Shown one piece after another: positions 34,903 to 42,976 of a stretch of DNA of 64,000 nucleotides. This stretch comes from Sphaerisporangium sp039871875 (GTDB lineage: Bacteria; Actinomycetota; Actinomycetes; Streptosporangiales; Streptosporangiaceae): positions 28,930 through 92,929 of the forward strand of contig NZ_JBDPMD010000036.1 in the NCBI RefSeq assembly GCF_039871875.1, given 5' to 3'. The first letter of the stretch is position 1. Every line of letters starts with the position of its first letter. The translations under genes were made by a program, and so were the position numbers. The notes below the pieces were generated by a model. The model was not told where the DNA came from. It saw nothing but the letters and a program-made list of their open reading frames with translations, and searched no databases.

Positions 34903-34932
34903 ATTTATCAAGGTATTTCAGCCGATGTCAAC
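34903..34932 (-). promoter_or_regulatory. near-consensus vegetative promoter of the small secreted protein
   Basis: Minus strand: TTGACA (34932-34927), 18-base spacer, TAAATT (34908-34903), about 50 bases before the TTG start. A perfect -35 is rare in such GC-rich DNA. Confidence 0.75.
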
Positions 34933-35328
34933 CGTGGCGGTGCTCTTTCTTTTCTCCTTCGCCGGGGCGCAGCGAGAACTGCAGCCCGAGCGTTTTTGTG
35001 TACAATCGCATTGCGCAAGGCTGTAGTTGTATTAGATGGCGACGCCGCGATTGGGTCGCCCGAATATTGATGTTATGGTGGGTCGTTTCGAGGATTAGCG
35101 CAACGGTAACGAGCGGCGGCGTGAGTGATTAGCGAGATGTGAAAGTCTTCAATGGACCCCTCTCCATGGGTTACTGAGCCTCATGACCTCTGACACGCGC
35201 GCGCGTACACGACCGCTGTGGCGGACACACCCTTATGACGAACCGGCGGCCCGGTTCCGGACAACGCGGGCTGAGGGATGGTGACTGAGAGGTGGTGACG
35301 GCTTGGGGAGGGGCGGAAGGGTGGTTGT
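34933..35328. other. gene-free, lower-GC intergenic stretch
   Basis: About 400 bases with noticeably lower GC than the surroundings. No supported reading frame, tRNA or strong hairpin was found. It lies between the starts/ends of the small secreted protein and the serine hydrolase and may mark an insertion or junction point. Confidence 0.5.
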
Positions 35329-36231
35329 TCACCTGTGCCGGAGCTGGTCGCGCAAGGTGCGGGCGACGTGGGACATCAAAGCTTCGGCGTCGGGCTGGGT
35401 GGTGGCGGGGACGCGGGATTCGGTGAGGACGGCTATGGCGTAGAGGCGGCCGTCGGAGTGTTCGACCACGCCTACCTCGTGGCGGAGGTTGAGGAGGGTG
35501 CCGGTCTTGGAGGACCACTTGGAGGCGTCGGAGCTGAAGTCGGGGGCGAGGCGGTGGCGGATGACGTTGTCGGACATCAGGGAGCGGACGCGGGCGGCGA
35601 CCGTGGGGTGGATGCGGGAGGGGGTCCACAGGGCGCGGAGCAGGGTGATGAAGGAGCGGGCGCTGCCTGAGTTGGCGCGGGTGATGTCCAGTTGGGGGAG
35701 GTGGTGGCCGCGGCCGGCGGTTCCGGCTTCGATCGCGAGGAAGTGGGCCAGGTGGCGGTCGGACGGGGGGAGGTGCTCGACGGGGGTCTGGACGAGTTCC
35801 CTCAAGGTGTGGCGGATGGTGATGCCGGTGAGGCCGTGCGCGCGCATGGCCTCGGAGACCTGGGCGGGCGGGGTGAGGGTGAACAGGGCGTCGGCGGCGG
35901 CGTTGTCGCTGATGCTGGTGCTGAGGTAGAGCAGGTCGTCCAGGGCGATCTCAGCCGGGTGGCGGAACTTGCTGAGGCCGGTGGGGCCGGTGGTGGTGAC
36001 GAGGCCGGGCAGGACGAGGACCCGGGTGGCGCCGTCGAGCTCGCCGCGGCGGATGCGGTCCAGGGTGGCGATGGCGAGAGGGATCTTGACCAGGGAGGCG
36101 ACGGGGAACTCCAGGTCGGGGTCGATGCCGAGTTCCTCGCCGGTGCGAAGGTCCTGCACGAGGATCGATCCGCGCAGGCCGGCGTCGTCGAGGTCCTGCC
36201 TGAGGCCGCGGATCAGGTGCTCGACCTTGAT
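35329..36231 (-). CDS. class A beta-lactamase-like serine hydrolase, apparently with an AUC start
   Basis: About 300 residues. All three motifs of the penicillin-recognising fold are present: SLVK (Ser46-Lys49 counting from the proposed start), SDN in TSISDNAAAD, and KTG in WSSKTGTLLN. No signal peptide is visible, unlike secreted beta-lactamases, so it may be a cytoplasmic hydrolase or esterase of this fold. No ATG, GTG or TTG in frame can serve: the first GTG lies inside the core strand SILVQDL. The best start is ATC 36231, seven bases after GGAG and overlapping the end of the LysR gene, hence translational coupling. CTG at HLIRG is a weaker option. It would be co-expressed with the LysR regulator. 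Confidence 0.78.
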   Translation of the reverse strand: MKVEHLIRGLRQDLDDAGLRGSILVQDLRTGEELGIDPDLEFPVASLVKIPLAIATLDRIRRGELDGATRVLVLPGLVTTTGPTGLSKFRHPAEIALDDLLYLSTSISDNAAADALFTLTPPAQVSEAMRAHGLTGITIRHTLRELVQTPVEHLPPSDRHLAHFLAIEAGTAGRGHHLPQLDITRANSGSARSFITLLRALWTPSRIHPTVAARVRSLMSDNVIRHRLAPDFSSDASKWSSKTGTLLNLRHEVGVVEHSDGRLYAIAVLTESRVPATTQPDAEALMSHVARTLRDQLRHR

Positions 36232-37121
36232 GGTGCTTCTCCGTTCTCGTCGGGGGCGCCGAGGCAGCGGGCGATGGGGCGCCGCAGGCGGGTGCGGACG
36301 CGTTCGGCGTCGTCGCCCACGGCGGCCGTCACCCCGTAGCCGCGGGCGAGGGGGAGCTCGCCGATCGGGCGCCAGTGTAGTCCGAGGTCGCGGGCCTGCT
36401 TGGCGGAGCACAGCAGCAGGTCGCCCGAGGTGAGGACCTCGGCGGTGGCGGCCGTGAGCGTCACCCCGACGCCGACCTGTGCGGGCTGGAGGCCGACGGC
36501 GTCGCGGACGCGGAACATGGGGTCGCGAATGTGGGGCACGTCGTCCTCGGGCTGGATCCACACACGGGTCCGCCGCGACGCCCGCCCCGTCCGTCCGGCG
36601 CGCAGGGTCTCGATGTACACGACGTCCGGCAGCACGTCGGCGGCGCCGGCGAGCCCGAGCGGCACCGACCACAGCGCGTCCCCGGGCGGCACGGCCGTGA
36701 GGGCGGCGCGCACCTCGCGGGAGCGGGCCAGCTCGGCGCGTTCGGCGGGGGCGGCGGTGTGGAAGTCGAGGTAGACGCCCTCCCGCCGCGCCTCGGCGTC
36801 CAGGCCCGCGAGGTCGCGCACGGTGCACACGTCGGGGACGGCGAGGCGCAGCGGGTTGAGCTTGGCGCGCTCCGCCTCGTGCTCCATGTCGTCGGCGAGG
36901 CGCACGAGGCGCTTGGCCAGCGGCAGCATGTCCCGCCCGAAATGGGTGAGCATGGCGCCGCGCGACGACCGGTCGAACAGCCGCTCGCCGAGGTGCTTCT
37001 CCAGTGCGGCGATGCGGCGGCTCGCCACCGACTGCGGCACCCGGGTCGCCGCCGCGCCCTCGGTGAAGCTGCCGCGCTCGCTCACGTTGACGAACGCTCT
37101 CCAGGCTCCGAGGAGATCCAC
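36213..37121 (-). CDS. LysR-family regulator divergent from the beta-lactamase
   Basis: 302 residues from GTG 37121 (no Shine-Dalgarno; leaderless translation is possible). The N-terminal winged helix has FVNVSERGSFTEGAAATR, VPQSVASRRIAALEKHLG and LFDRSSRGAMLTHFGRDML, standard for LysR proteins. The effector domain follows from about residue 90 and is more divergent than usual. It lies back-to-back with the class A beta-lactamase gene, the arrangement of ampR-ampC and of the Streptomyces cacaoi blaA-blaL system, so it probably activates that gene when beta-lactams or wall fragments accumulate. The downstream serine hydrolase overlaps its stop. Confidence 0.85.
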   Translation of the reverse strand: MDLLGAWRAFVNVSERGSFTEGAAATRVPQSVASRRIAALEKHLGERLFDRSSRGAMLTHFGRDMLPLAKRLVRLADDMEHEAERAKLNPLRLAVPDVCTVRDLAGLDAEARREGVYLDFHTAAPAERAELARSREVRAALTAVPPGDALWSVPLGLAGAADVLPDVVYIETLRAGRTGRASRRTRVWIQPEDDVPHIRDPMFRVRDAVGLQPAQVGVGVTLTAATAEVLTSGDLLLCSAKQARDLGLHWRPIGELPLARGYGVTAAVGDDAERVRTRLRRPIARCLGAPDENGEAPSRSST

Positions 37122-37134
37122 GAGGGGTAAGACT

Positions 37135-37198
37135 ATGCCATAACTGCATGGACCACCCCGTTTCTGTCTTTGACGGCATCGGGTGGCGGCGCCAGACT
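37135..37198. promoter_or_regulatory. LysR-type box and beta-lactamase promoter
   Basis: ATGC-N7-GCAT dyad (37135-37149) lies in the 113-base divergent region, close to the regulator start, as LysR recognition sites do. Plus-strand -35 TTGACG (37170-37175) and a weak -10 CAGACT (37193-37198), spacing 17, precede the beta-lactamase ATG by about 36 bases. A weak -10 fits an activator-dependent promoter. Confidence 0.5.
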
Positions 37199-37234
37199 GC
37201 CCGTACTCACATCCCCTGACGGAAGGCACGACAC

Positions 37235-38203
37235 ATGCGGTTCCTCCGGCGCGCTACGGTCACGGCGCTGGCCTCCCTGGCGCTCGTCCCCCTGACGGGC
37301 GCCGCCTCCACGTGCGGCGCGGCGACCGTACCGGGCGCGGCCGCCGCCACCGCGACCCCGCCGGCGGCGACCCCGGCGGCCGCGCCTCCCGCGCGCGTCG
37401 CCAAGGCGCTCAAGGAGTTGCGCGCCCTGGAGAAGTCCTTCGGCGGCCGCGTCGGCGCGTACGCCGTCGACACCGGCACCGGGCGGACCATCGGGTACCG
37501 GGCGGGCGAGCGTTTCCCGCTGCTGTCCACCTTCAAGGCCATGGCCTGCGCCGCCGTGCTGCACAAGGCCCGCACCACCAGCCCCGGCCTGATGAGCAAG
37601 GTCGTGCGCTGGACGGAGGCCGACCTGAAGGAACACTCCCCGGTCACCGAGAAGCACGTGCAGGACGGCCTGACCGTCGCGAAGCTGTGCGAGGCGGCCG
37701 TCACCCAGAGCGACAACACCGCCGGGAACATGGTGCTCAGGCAGATCGGCGGCCCGGCCGGCCTGACCCGGTACTTCCGCACCCTGAAGGACCCCCGCTC
37801 CCGCCTGGACCGCTGGGAGACCGAGCTCAACGACTGGAGCCCGGGGGAGCGGCGCGACACCACCACCCCCGCGTCCGTCGGCCGTGACCTGCGCGCCGTC
37901 ACGACGGGCACCGCCCTCACCGCCAAGGACCGCGACCGGCTGATCGCCTGGCTCGTCGCCAACCAGACCGGCGACGCCCGCATCCGCGCCGGCCTGCCGA
38001 ACACGTGGCGCGTCGGCGACAAGACCGGCACGTCCTCGAAGTACGGCGCCGCGAACGACATCGCGATCGTGTGGCCGTCCGGGAAGGCCGCACCGGTGAT
38101 CATGGCGATCTACACCAACCGCACCACCGCGGACGCCCCCGTCGTCGACAAGGCCGTCGCGGACACCGCCGCCATCCTCGCCCGCGGCCTCGGAAAGCTC
38201 TGA
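37235..38203 (+). CDS. secreted class A beta-lactamase
   Basis: 322 residues from ATG 37235 with GGAAGG upstream. Signal peptide about 1-30, possibly a lipoprotein-like or Tat-type RRA start, then an Ala/Pro-rich linker to about residue 55. Catalytic set complete: STFK (Ser98, Lys101), SDN (159-161), ExxLN in WETELND (Glu195, the deacylation base) and KTGT (Lys263). It hydrolyses penicillins and perhaps cephalosporins outside the membrane; there is no feature that marks extended spectrum. Its stop overlaps the ATG of the penicillin-binding protein gene (TGATG), so the enzyme and a target-type protein are made together. Confidence 0.93.
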   Translation: MRFLRRATVTALASLALVPLTGAASTCGAATVPGAAAATATPPAATPAAAPPARVAKALKELRALEKSFGGRVGAYAVDTGTGRTIGYRAGERFPLLSTFKAMACAAVLHKARTTSPGLMSKVVRWTEADLKEHSPVTEKHVQDGLTVAKLCEAAVTQSDNTAGNMVLRQIGGPAGLTRYFRTLKDPRSRLDRWETELNDWSPGERRDTTTPASVGRDLRAVTTGTALTAKDRDRLIAWLVANQTGDARIRAGLPNTWRVGDKTGTSSKYGAANDIAIVWPSGKAAPVIMAIYTNRTTADAPVVDKAVADTAAILARGLGKL

Positions 38204-40374
38204 TGCCGCGCAGCAGAGGTCAGAAGATCGCACGCCTCGTCGCGGCCGGCGCCGCGGCGGGCGTGCTCGCCGCCGGCCTCGCGCTGCCGGCGGTCGGGGG
38301 AGCGGGCGCGATGATCGCCGGCGCGGCGGACGACCTCAAGCCGATGGAGCTCGCCGAGCCGCCGCTGGCCGAGAAGACGACCGTGGTGGACGCCGGTGGC
38401 CGTCCCATCGCGCAGTTCTGGGACACCTACCGCGAGGTCGTGCCGCTCAGCCAGGTCGCCGAGGTCATGCGCACCGCCATCGTCGCCATCGAGGACTACC
38501 GCTTCTACGAGCACGGCGCCATCGACCTCGAAGGCACCGTGCGGGCCCTCGCGCGCAACCTCCAGGCGGGCGGGGTGAGCCAGGGCGGTTCCGGCCTCAC
38601 CCAGCAGTACGTCAAGCAGGTGCTGCTGAACACGGCCGTCACCGAGGAGGAGAAGGCCAAGGCCCTGGAGTCCAGCTACACCCGCAAGATCACCGAGCTG
38701 CGGTACGCGATGGGCGTCGAGCGCAAGTACACCAAGAACCAGATCCTGGAGAAGTACCTCAACATCGCGTACTTCGGCGCCGGGGCCAACGGCATCGAGG
38801 CGGCGGCCAAGCGCTTCTTCGGCGTGCACGCCTCCCGGCTCACCCTCGCGCAGGCGGCCACCCTGGCGGGGGCGGTGCAGTTGCCCACCGCGACCGACCC
38901 CGAGGGCGGCGCGGCGAACCGGCGGCGGCTGCTGGCGCGGCGCGACGTGGTGCTCGACCGCATGGTGCAACTCGGCAAGATCACGGCGGAGCAGGCGGCC
39001 GAGGCGAAGGCCACCAAGCTCGGCTACAAGGGCACGCCGCTGCCCGGCGGCTGCACCGCCAGTCCGTATCCGTACTTCTGCGTCTATGTGCGCGAGGAGT
39101 TCCTGCGTGACCGCGCGTTCGGCGCCACCCAGCGGGACCGGGCCCTGCTGCTGTCCCGCGGCGGCCTGACCATCCACACGACGCTGGACCGGCGGGCCCA
39201 GGCGGCGGCCGACCGGGCGATCAGGGCGCACGTCGCCCCCTCGGACGACGCGGTGGCCGCCGAGGCGCTGGTGCAGCCCGGCACCGGCATGATCAAGGCG
39301 ATGGCGGCCAGCCGGCGGTACGGCACGTCGGCGCGCAAGCACGAGGTGTCGTACAACATCGTGGCGGACGAGGCGCACGGCGGCATCGGCGGCTTCCAGG
39401 CGGGCTCCACGTTCAAGACCTTCACCCTGATCACCGCCCTGAAGCAGGGCATGAAGGTGGACGACGGCTTCACCGTCGGCAACGGCTTCCGCGCCTCCGG
39501 GTACGCCGACTTCGTCGACTGCGCGGGCGGCAAGGTCGGCGACCCCACGCACACCGTCACCAACGACGAGGGCTCGCCCGGCTTCAAGTCGCTCAGCACC
39601 GGCACCTGGCAGTCGGTCAACACCTTCTTCATGGAGCTGGAACGCCGCGTCGGGCTGTGCGACACCGTGCAGACCGCCAGGTCGCTCGGCATCAAACGGG
39701 CCGACGGCCGCGCGCTGCGGCAGTACGAGACGTTCACGCTCGGGATCAACGAGATGGACCCGGTGACCGTCGCCACCGCGTACGCCGCCATCGCCGCGCG
39801 GGGCAGGTACTGCGCGCCGATGGCCGTGACCCGGGTCGTGGACCGGGACGGCAAGGCGACCGACCTGCGGCCCCGGTGCCGGGAGGCGCTGGACCCCGAG
39901 GTGGCGGACGCCACGGCGCACATCCTGTCCGGGGTGTTCACCAAGGGCACGATGCGTTCGGTCGGGGGCATCGGCCGGGACGCCGCCGGCAAGACGGGCA
40001 CCAACGACGACCAGTCGAGCGCGTGGTTCGCCGGGTTCACCCCCGACCTGGCGGGGGCGGTCAGCATCGGCGACCCCCGGGGCGCCATCGCGCACAAGCT
40101 GAACGGCGTCACCATCGGCGGCCGGTACTACGGCGCCGTCTTCGGCGCCACCATCCCCGGCCCGATCTGGCGCGACACCATGCTGGCCGCGCTGAAGGGC
40201 GTGCCGGCCACGCCCTTCACCGCGATGAACACCGTCCGCTTCGGCGGCTGCGGCGGCTCCTGCCGTCCGGCCCCTCCCCCGCCGGACGACGAGGAGCGCC
40301 CGGTGGGGGACGACGACGCGACCGAGGACGACCCCGTGGCTGACGACGAGCCCGGGGACTCAGCCGGCCGCTGA
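38203..40374 (+). CDS. class A penicillin-binding protein (transglycosylase-transpeptidase)
   Basis: 723 residues from ATG 38203. A membrane anchor (about 10-40) precedes the GT51 transglycosylase: Glu97 in EDYRFYEHGAID, GGSGLTQQYVKQ, and KYLNIAYFGAGANGIEAAA. The transpeptidase has STFK (Ser402), SVN (471-473) and KTG (597-599). The C-terminal end is a Pro then Asp/Glu-rich tail. It polymerises and crosslinks peptidoglycan on the outer membrane face. Co-expression with a beta-lactamase through a one-base stop/start overlap suggests a dedicated resistance PBP with low drug affinity, which is inference. Its end overlaps the convergent ABC-F gene by 15 bases. Confidence 0.92.
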   Translation: MPRSRGQKIARLVAAGAAAGVLAAGLALPAVGGAGAMIAGAADDLKPMELAEPPLAEKTTVVDAGGRPIAQFWDTYREVVPLSQVAEVMRTAIVAIEDYRFYEHGAIDLEGTVRALARNLQAGGVSQGGSGLTQQYVKQVLLNTAVTEEEKAKALESSYTRKITELRYAMGVERKYTKNQILEKYLNIAYFGAGANGIEAAAKRFFGVHASRLTLAQAATLAGAVQLPTATDPEGGAANRRRLLARRDVVLDRMVQLGKITAEQAAEAKATKLGYKGTPLPGGCTASPYPYFCVYVREEFLRDRAFGATQRDRALLLSRGGLTIHTTLDRRAQAAADRAIRAHVAPSDDAVAAEALVQPGTGMIKAMAASRRYGTSARKHEVSYNIVADEAHGGIGGFQAGSTFKTFTLITALKQGMKVDDGFTVGNGFRASGYADFVDCAGGKVGDPTHTVTNDEGSPGFKSLSTGTWQSVNTFFMELERRVGLCDTVQTARSLGIKRADGRALRQYETFTLGINEMDPVTVATAYAAIAARGRYCAPMAVTRVVDRDGKATDLRPRCREALDPEVADATAHILSGVFTKGTMRSVGGIGRDAAGKTGTNDDQSSAWFAGFTPDLAGAVSIGDPRGAIAHKLNGVTIGGRYYGAVFGATIPGPIWRDTMLAALKGVPATPFTAMNTVRFGGCGGSCRPAPPPPDDEERPVGDDDATEDDPVADDEPGDSAGR

Positions 40375-42021
40375 GCTCTCCAGCAGGTCACGCACCTCCT
40401 CGGCGGAGGTCTCCAGCAGTTCCTCGCCGAGGAGGAGCCACCGGGTCACCCCGGCGGACTCCAGGAACGGCAGGTCGTGGCTCGCGATGAGGAGGGCGCC
40501 CTGGTACGACTCCAGGGCGGTCGTCAGGCGCCGGACACTCGCCAGGTCCAGGTTGTTGGTGGGCTCGTCGAGCATCAGGAGCTGCGGCGCGGGCTCGGCG
40601 AGCATCGTCGCGGCGAGCGCGGCCCGGAAGCGCTCGCCGCCGGACAGGGTGCCCGCGAGCTGCCCGGCCCTGGCCCCCTTGAACAGGAAGCGGGCGAGCT
40701 GCGAGCGGATGTGGTTGTCCGTCGCCCCGGGCGCCAGGCGGGCGACGTTCGCCGCGACGCTCAGCCCGTCGTCCAGCACGTCGAGGCGCTGGGGCAGGAA
40801 CCGCAGCGGCACGAACACCGTGGCCGCGCCGGACGCCGGCGCGAGCTCCCCGGTGAGGGTGCGCAGCAGGCTGGTCTTGCCCGCCCCGTTGCGCCCCACG
40901 AGGGCGATGCGTTCGGGCCCGTGCACCCGCAGGTTCCCGCCCCGCAGCCGGCCGAAGCGAAGGCTCAGGTCCTCCAGGGTCAGCACGGTGCGTCCCGCGG
41001 GCACCGCGGTGTGGGGGAGGCTGACGCGGATCTCGGCGTCGTCCCTGATCGCGTCCGCCGCCTCGTCCCGCCGCTCGCGGGCCTCGCTCAGCCGTTCCTC
41101 GTGCAGCACCCGCAGCTTGTCGCCCGACTCCTGCGCCGCCCGCTTCTTCTCCCCGGCGACGATCCGCGGCGCCCGCCGCTGCGCGTCCAGCTTCTTGCTC
41201 TGCCGCTGCCGCCGGGCCACCTTGATCTGCGTCTCCTCCAGCTCCCGCTTCTGCCGCCGCACGTCCGCCTCCGCCGTACGCAGCAGCCGCTCGGCGGTCT
41301 CCTGCTGCGCGGCCACGGTCTCCTCGTACGCCGACCACCCGCCGCCGTACCAGCTCACCGCCCCGCCCCGCAGCTCCGCGATCCGGTCCACCCGCTCGAG
41401 CAGCTCCCGGTCGTGGCTCACCACCAGCAGCACCCCCGACCGCCACGCGTCCACCGCGTCGTACAGCCGCCGCCGCGCGAACAGATCGAGGTTGTTGGTC
41501 GGCTCGTCCAGCAGCAGCACATCGGGCCGCTCCAGCAGCAACGCCGCCAGCCGCAGCAACACGGTCTCCCCACCGGACAACTCACCCACCGTCCGGTCGA
41601 GCCCGACCCCCTCCAGCCCGAGGGACCCCAGCGTCGCGAGAGCCCGCTCCTCCACGTCCCAGTCGTCCCCGACCGCCGTGAAGTGCTCCTCCCGCACGTC
41701 CCCCGCCTCGATCGCCCGCAGCGCCGCCCGCCGCCCGGCGATCCCGAGCGCCTCCTCGACCCGCGTCCCCGTCTCCAGCGTCACGTCCTGCGGCAGATAA
41801 GCAAGGTGCCCGCTCACGGTCACCGACCCCGCCGAGCCCCGCAACCGCCCCGCCAGCAGCCGCAACAAGGTGGACTTCCCGGACCCGTTGCCCCCCACGA
41901 GCCCGTTACGCCCCCGCCCGACCGTCAGGGACAGCCCGTCGAAGACGGCCGTACCGTCCGCCCACTGAAAGGAAAGCCCGGAGCAACTCACAGAGGCCCC
42001 GGTCACATTGATGTCGTTCAT
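40360..42021 (-). CDS. ABC-F family ATPase, possible ribosome-protection protein
   Basis: 553 residues with two ABC domains and no membrane helices. Domain 1: VGGNGSGKSTLL, LSGGETVLL, LLLDEPTNNLD. Domain 2: VGRNGAGKTSLL, LSGGERFRAAL, LMLDEPTNNLD. The duplicated DEPTNNLD is the ABC-F signature. The interdomain linker (about 235-320) is a long basic coiled coil (RRQKRELEETQIKVARRQ), the part that reaches into the ribosomal exit site. ABC-F proteins rescue or protect ribosomes; which antibiotic, if any, cannot be read. A hairpin-containing leader precedes it. Confidence 0.88.
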   Translation of the reverse strand: MNDINVTGASVSCSGLSFQWADGTAVFDGLSLTVGRGRNGLVGGNGSGKSTLLRLLAGRLRGSAGSVTVSGHLAYLPQDVTLETGTRVEEALGIAGRRAALRAIEAGDVREEHFTAVGDDWDVEERALATLGSLGLEGVGLDRTVGELSGGETVLLRLAALLLERPDVLLLDEPTNNLDLFARRRLYDAVDAWRSGVLLVVSHDRELLERVDRIAELRGGAVSWYGGGWSAYEETVAAQQETAERLLRTAEADVRRQKRELEETQIKVARRQRQSKKLDAQRRAPRIVAGEKKRAAQESGDKLRVLHEERLSEARERRDEAADAIRDDAEIRVSLPHTAVPAGRTVLTLEDLSLRFGRLRGGNLRVHGPERIALVGRNGAGKTSLLRTLTGELAPASGAATVFVPLRFLPQRLDVLDDGLSVAANVARLAPGATDNHIRSQLARFLFKGARAGQLAGTLSGGERFRAALAATMLAEPAPQLLMLDEPTNNLDLASVRRLTTALESYQGALLIASHDLPFLESAGVTRWLLLGEELLETSAEEVRDLLESSAAG

Positions 42022-42044
42022 TGATCACTCGCACTCGCGCCGTC

Positions 42045-42074
42045 GCGTTCGGATAGGGCTCCGTATGCGAACGC
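42045..42074 (-). promoter_or_regulatory. candidate attenuator hairpin in the ABC-F leader
   Basis: GCGTTCG/CGAACGC arms (7 bp) with a 16-base loop, 24 bases before the ABC-F start at 42021. Antibiotic-resistance ABC-F genes are often controlled by leader attenuation; here only the hairpin is seen. Confidence 0.35.
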
Positions 42075-42228
42075 CACGCGGCAGCCGAGCCGGGAGAACG
42101 AGAAACGCCCTGCCGAGAGGAAAACGGCTCATACACCGAGGTCGCACCCACGCGCCGTCCCGAAGACGTACGTACGGCCGGAACCGTACCGCGCGGCGAT
42201 CGCGAACCTCAGACGTACAACGCCCACC

Positions 42229-42822
42229 TCAATCAGAGACAACAGGACCCCACGACTGTACCCCACCCGTTCCCCCCGCCACCTCCGCCCACGTCACCGT
42301 CCGCCGATGCCTCAACGTGACCCCCCAGCAAGCCGCCACCGCGTCCACCAGCCGCAACCCCCGTCCCCCGACCTCAATCGTGTCGAGCGCCCCCACCCAT
42401 CCCGGCAACGCCGCCCCGTCGGTCGGCCGCATGCACGGAAACCCCCGCGCCCCGTCGTCCAGCACCTCGACCCGCACCCGCGCCCCCGCGTGCAGCACGT
42501 ACACCGTGACACTTCCCCCCGGCAGCGACGACCGGGAATGCACCACGCTGTTGGACACCAGCTCCGACACCACCAGCAACACGGAATCGAGAAGCGGATC
42601 CCCACCGAGCACCCGCCGCACGAACCCCCGCGCCATCGCCACCTGCTCGACCCGCCCAGGCAACGTGACGTACCCCCCGACGGCCCGCGCCCCGGGCACC
42701 CAGCCCGTCTCGCCGTGCCCGGCCATCTCGTCCCGGTGGAGAAGCCCGACCCCTGACACTTCGCGCTCCAGCACCTGGAGCACCCTCGCCCCTGCGTCCA
42801 GCGGTTCCATTCGCCCCACCAT
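42229..42822 (-). CDS. HATPase_c anti-sigma-factor-like serine/threonine kinase (RsbW type)
   Basis: 197 residues. After a variable N-terminus of about 50 residues comes a single GHKL ATP-binding domain: N-box SELVSNSVVHS, a shortened G1 region VEVLDDGARGFP, and GGRGLRLVDAVA. This is the form of small actinomycete RsbW-like ATPases that often lie beside WhiJ/XRE-DUF397 pairs, as here. They may phosphorylate anti-anti-sigma factors or act as regulatory ATP sensors; the partner is unknown. It is divergent from the XRE gene across 154 bases with a palindrome. Confidence 0.82.
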   Translation of the reverse strand: MVGRMEPLDAGARVLQVLEREVSGVGLLHRDEMAGHGETGWVPGARAVGGYVTLPGRVEQVAMARGFVRRVLGGDPLLDSVLLVVSELVSNSVVHSRSSLPGGSVTVYVLHAGARVRVEVLDDGARGFPCMRPTDGAALPGWVGALDTIEVGGRGLRLVDAVAACWGVTLRHRRTVTWAEVAGGTGGVQSWGPVVSD

Positions 42823-42870
42823 CGACCTCCGTTGGCCTGCGGAGAGTGACGTTGCGTACTCGCCATGTCA

Positions 42871-42882
42871 CTCATCGATGAG
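42871..42882. promoter_or_regulatory. palindrome in the divergent region of the WhiJ-like locus
   Basis: Perfect CTCATCGATGAG, followed at once by a second ATGAGATTCTCACT-like half element. It is central between the ATPase and XRE starts, so it could be the XRE protein's own site. Confidence 0.4.
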
Positions 42883-42976
42883 ATGAGATTCTCACTAATG
42901 CGACGCGCTCCGCAGAACTTCTCTGTATTTTTCGAACGTTGGTATGTCTGAGTGATTGACCGGACACACTGTGCAC

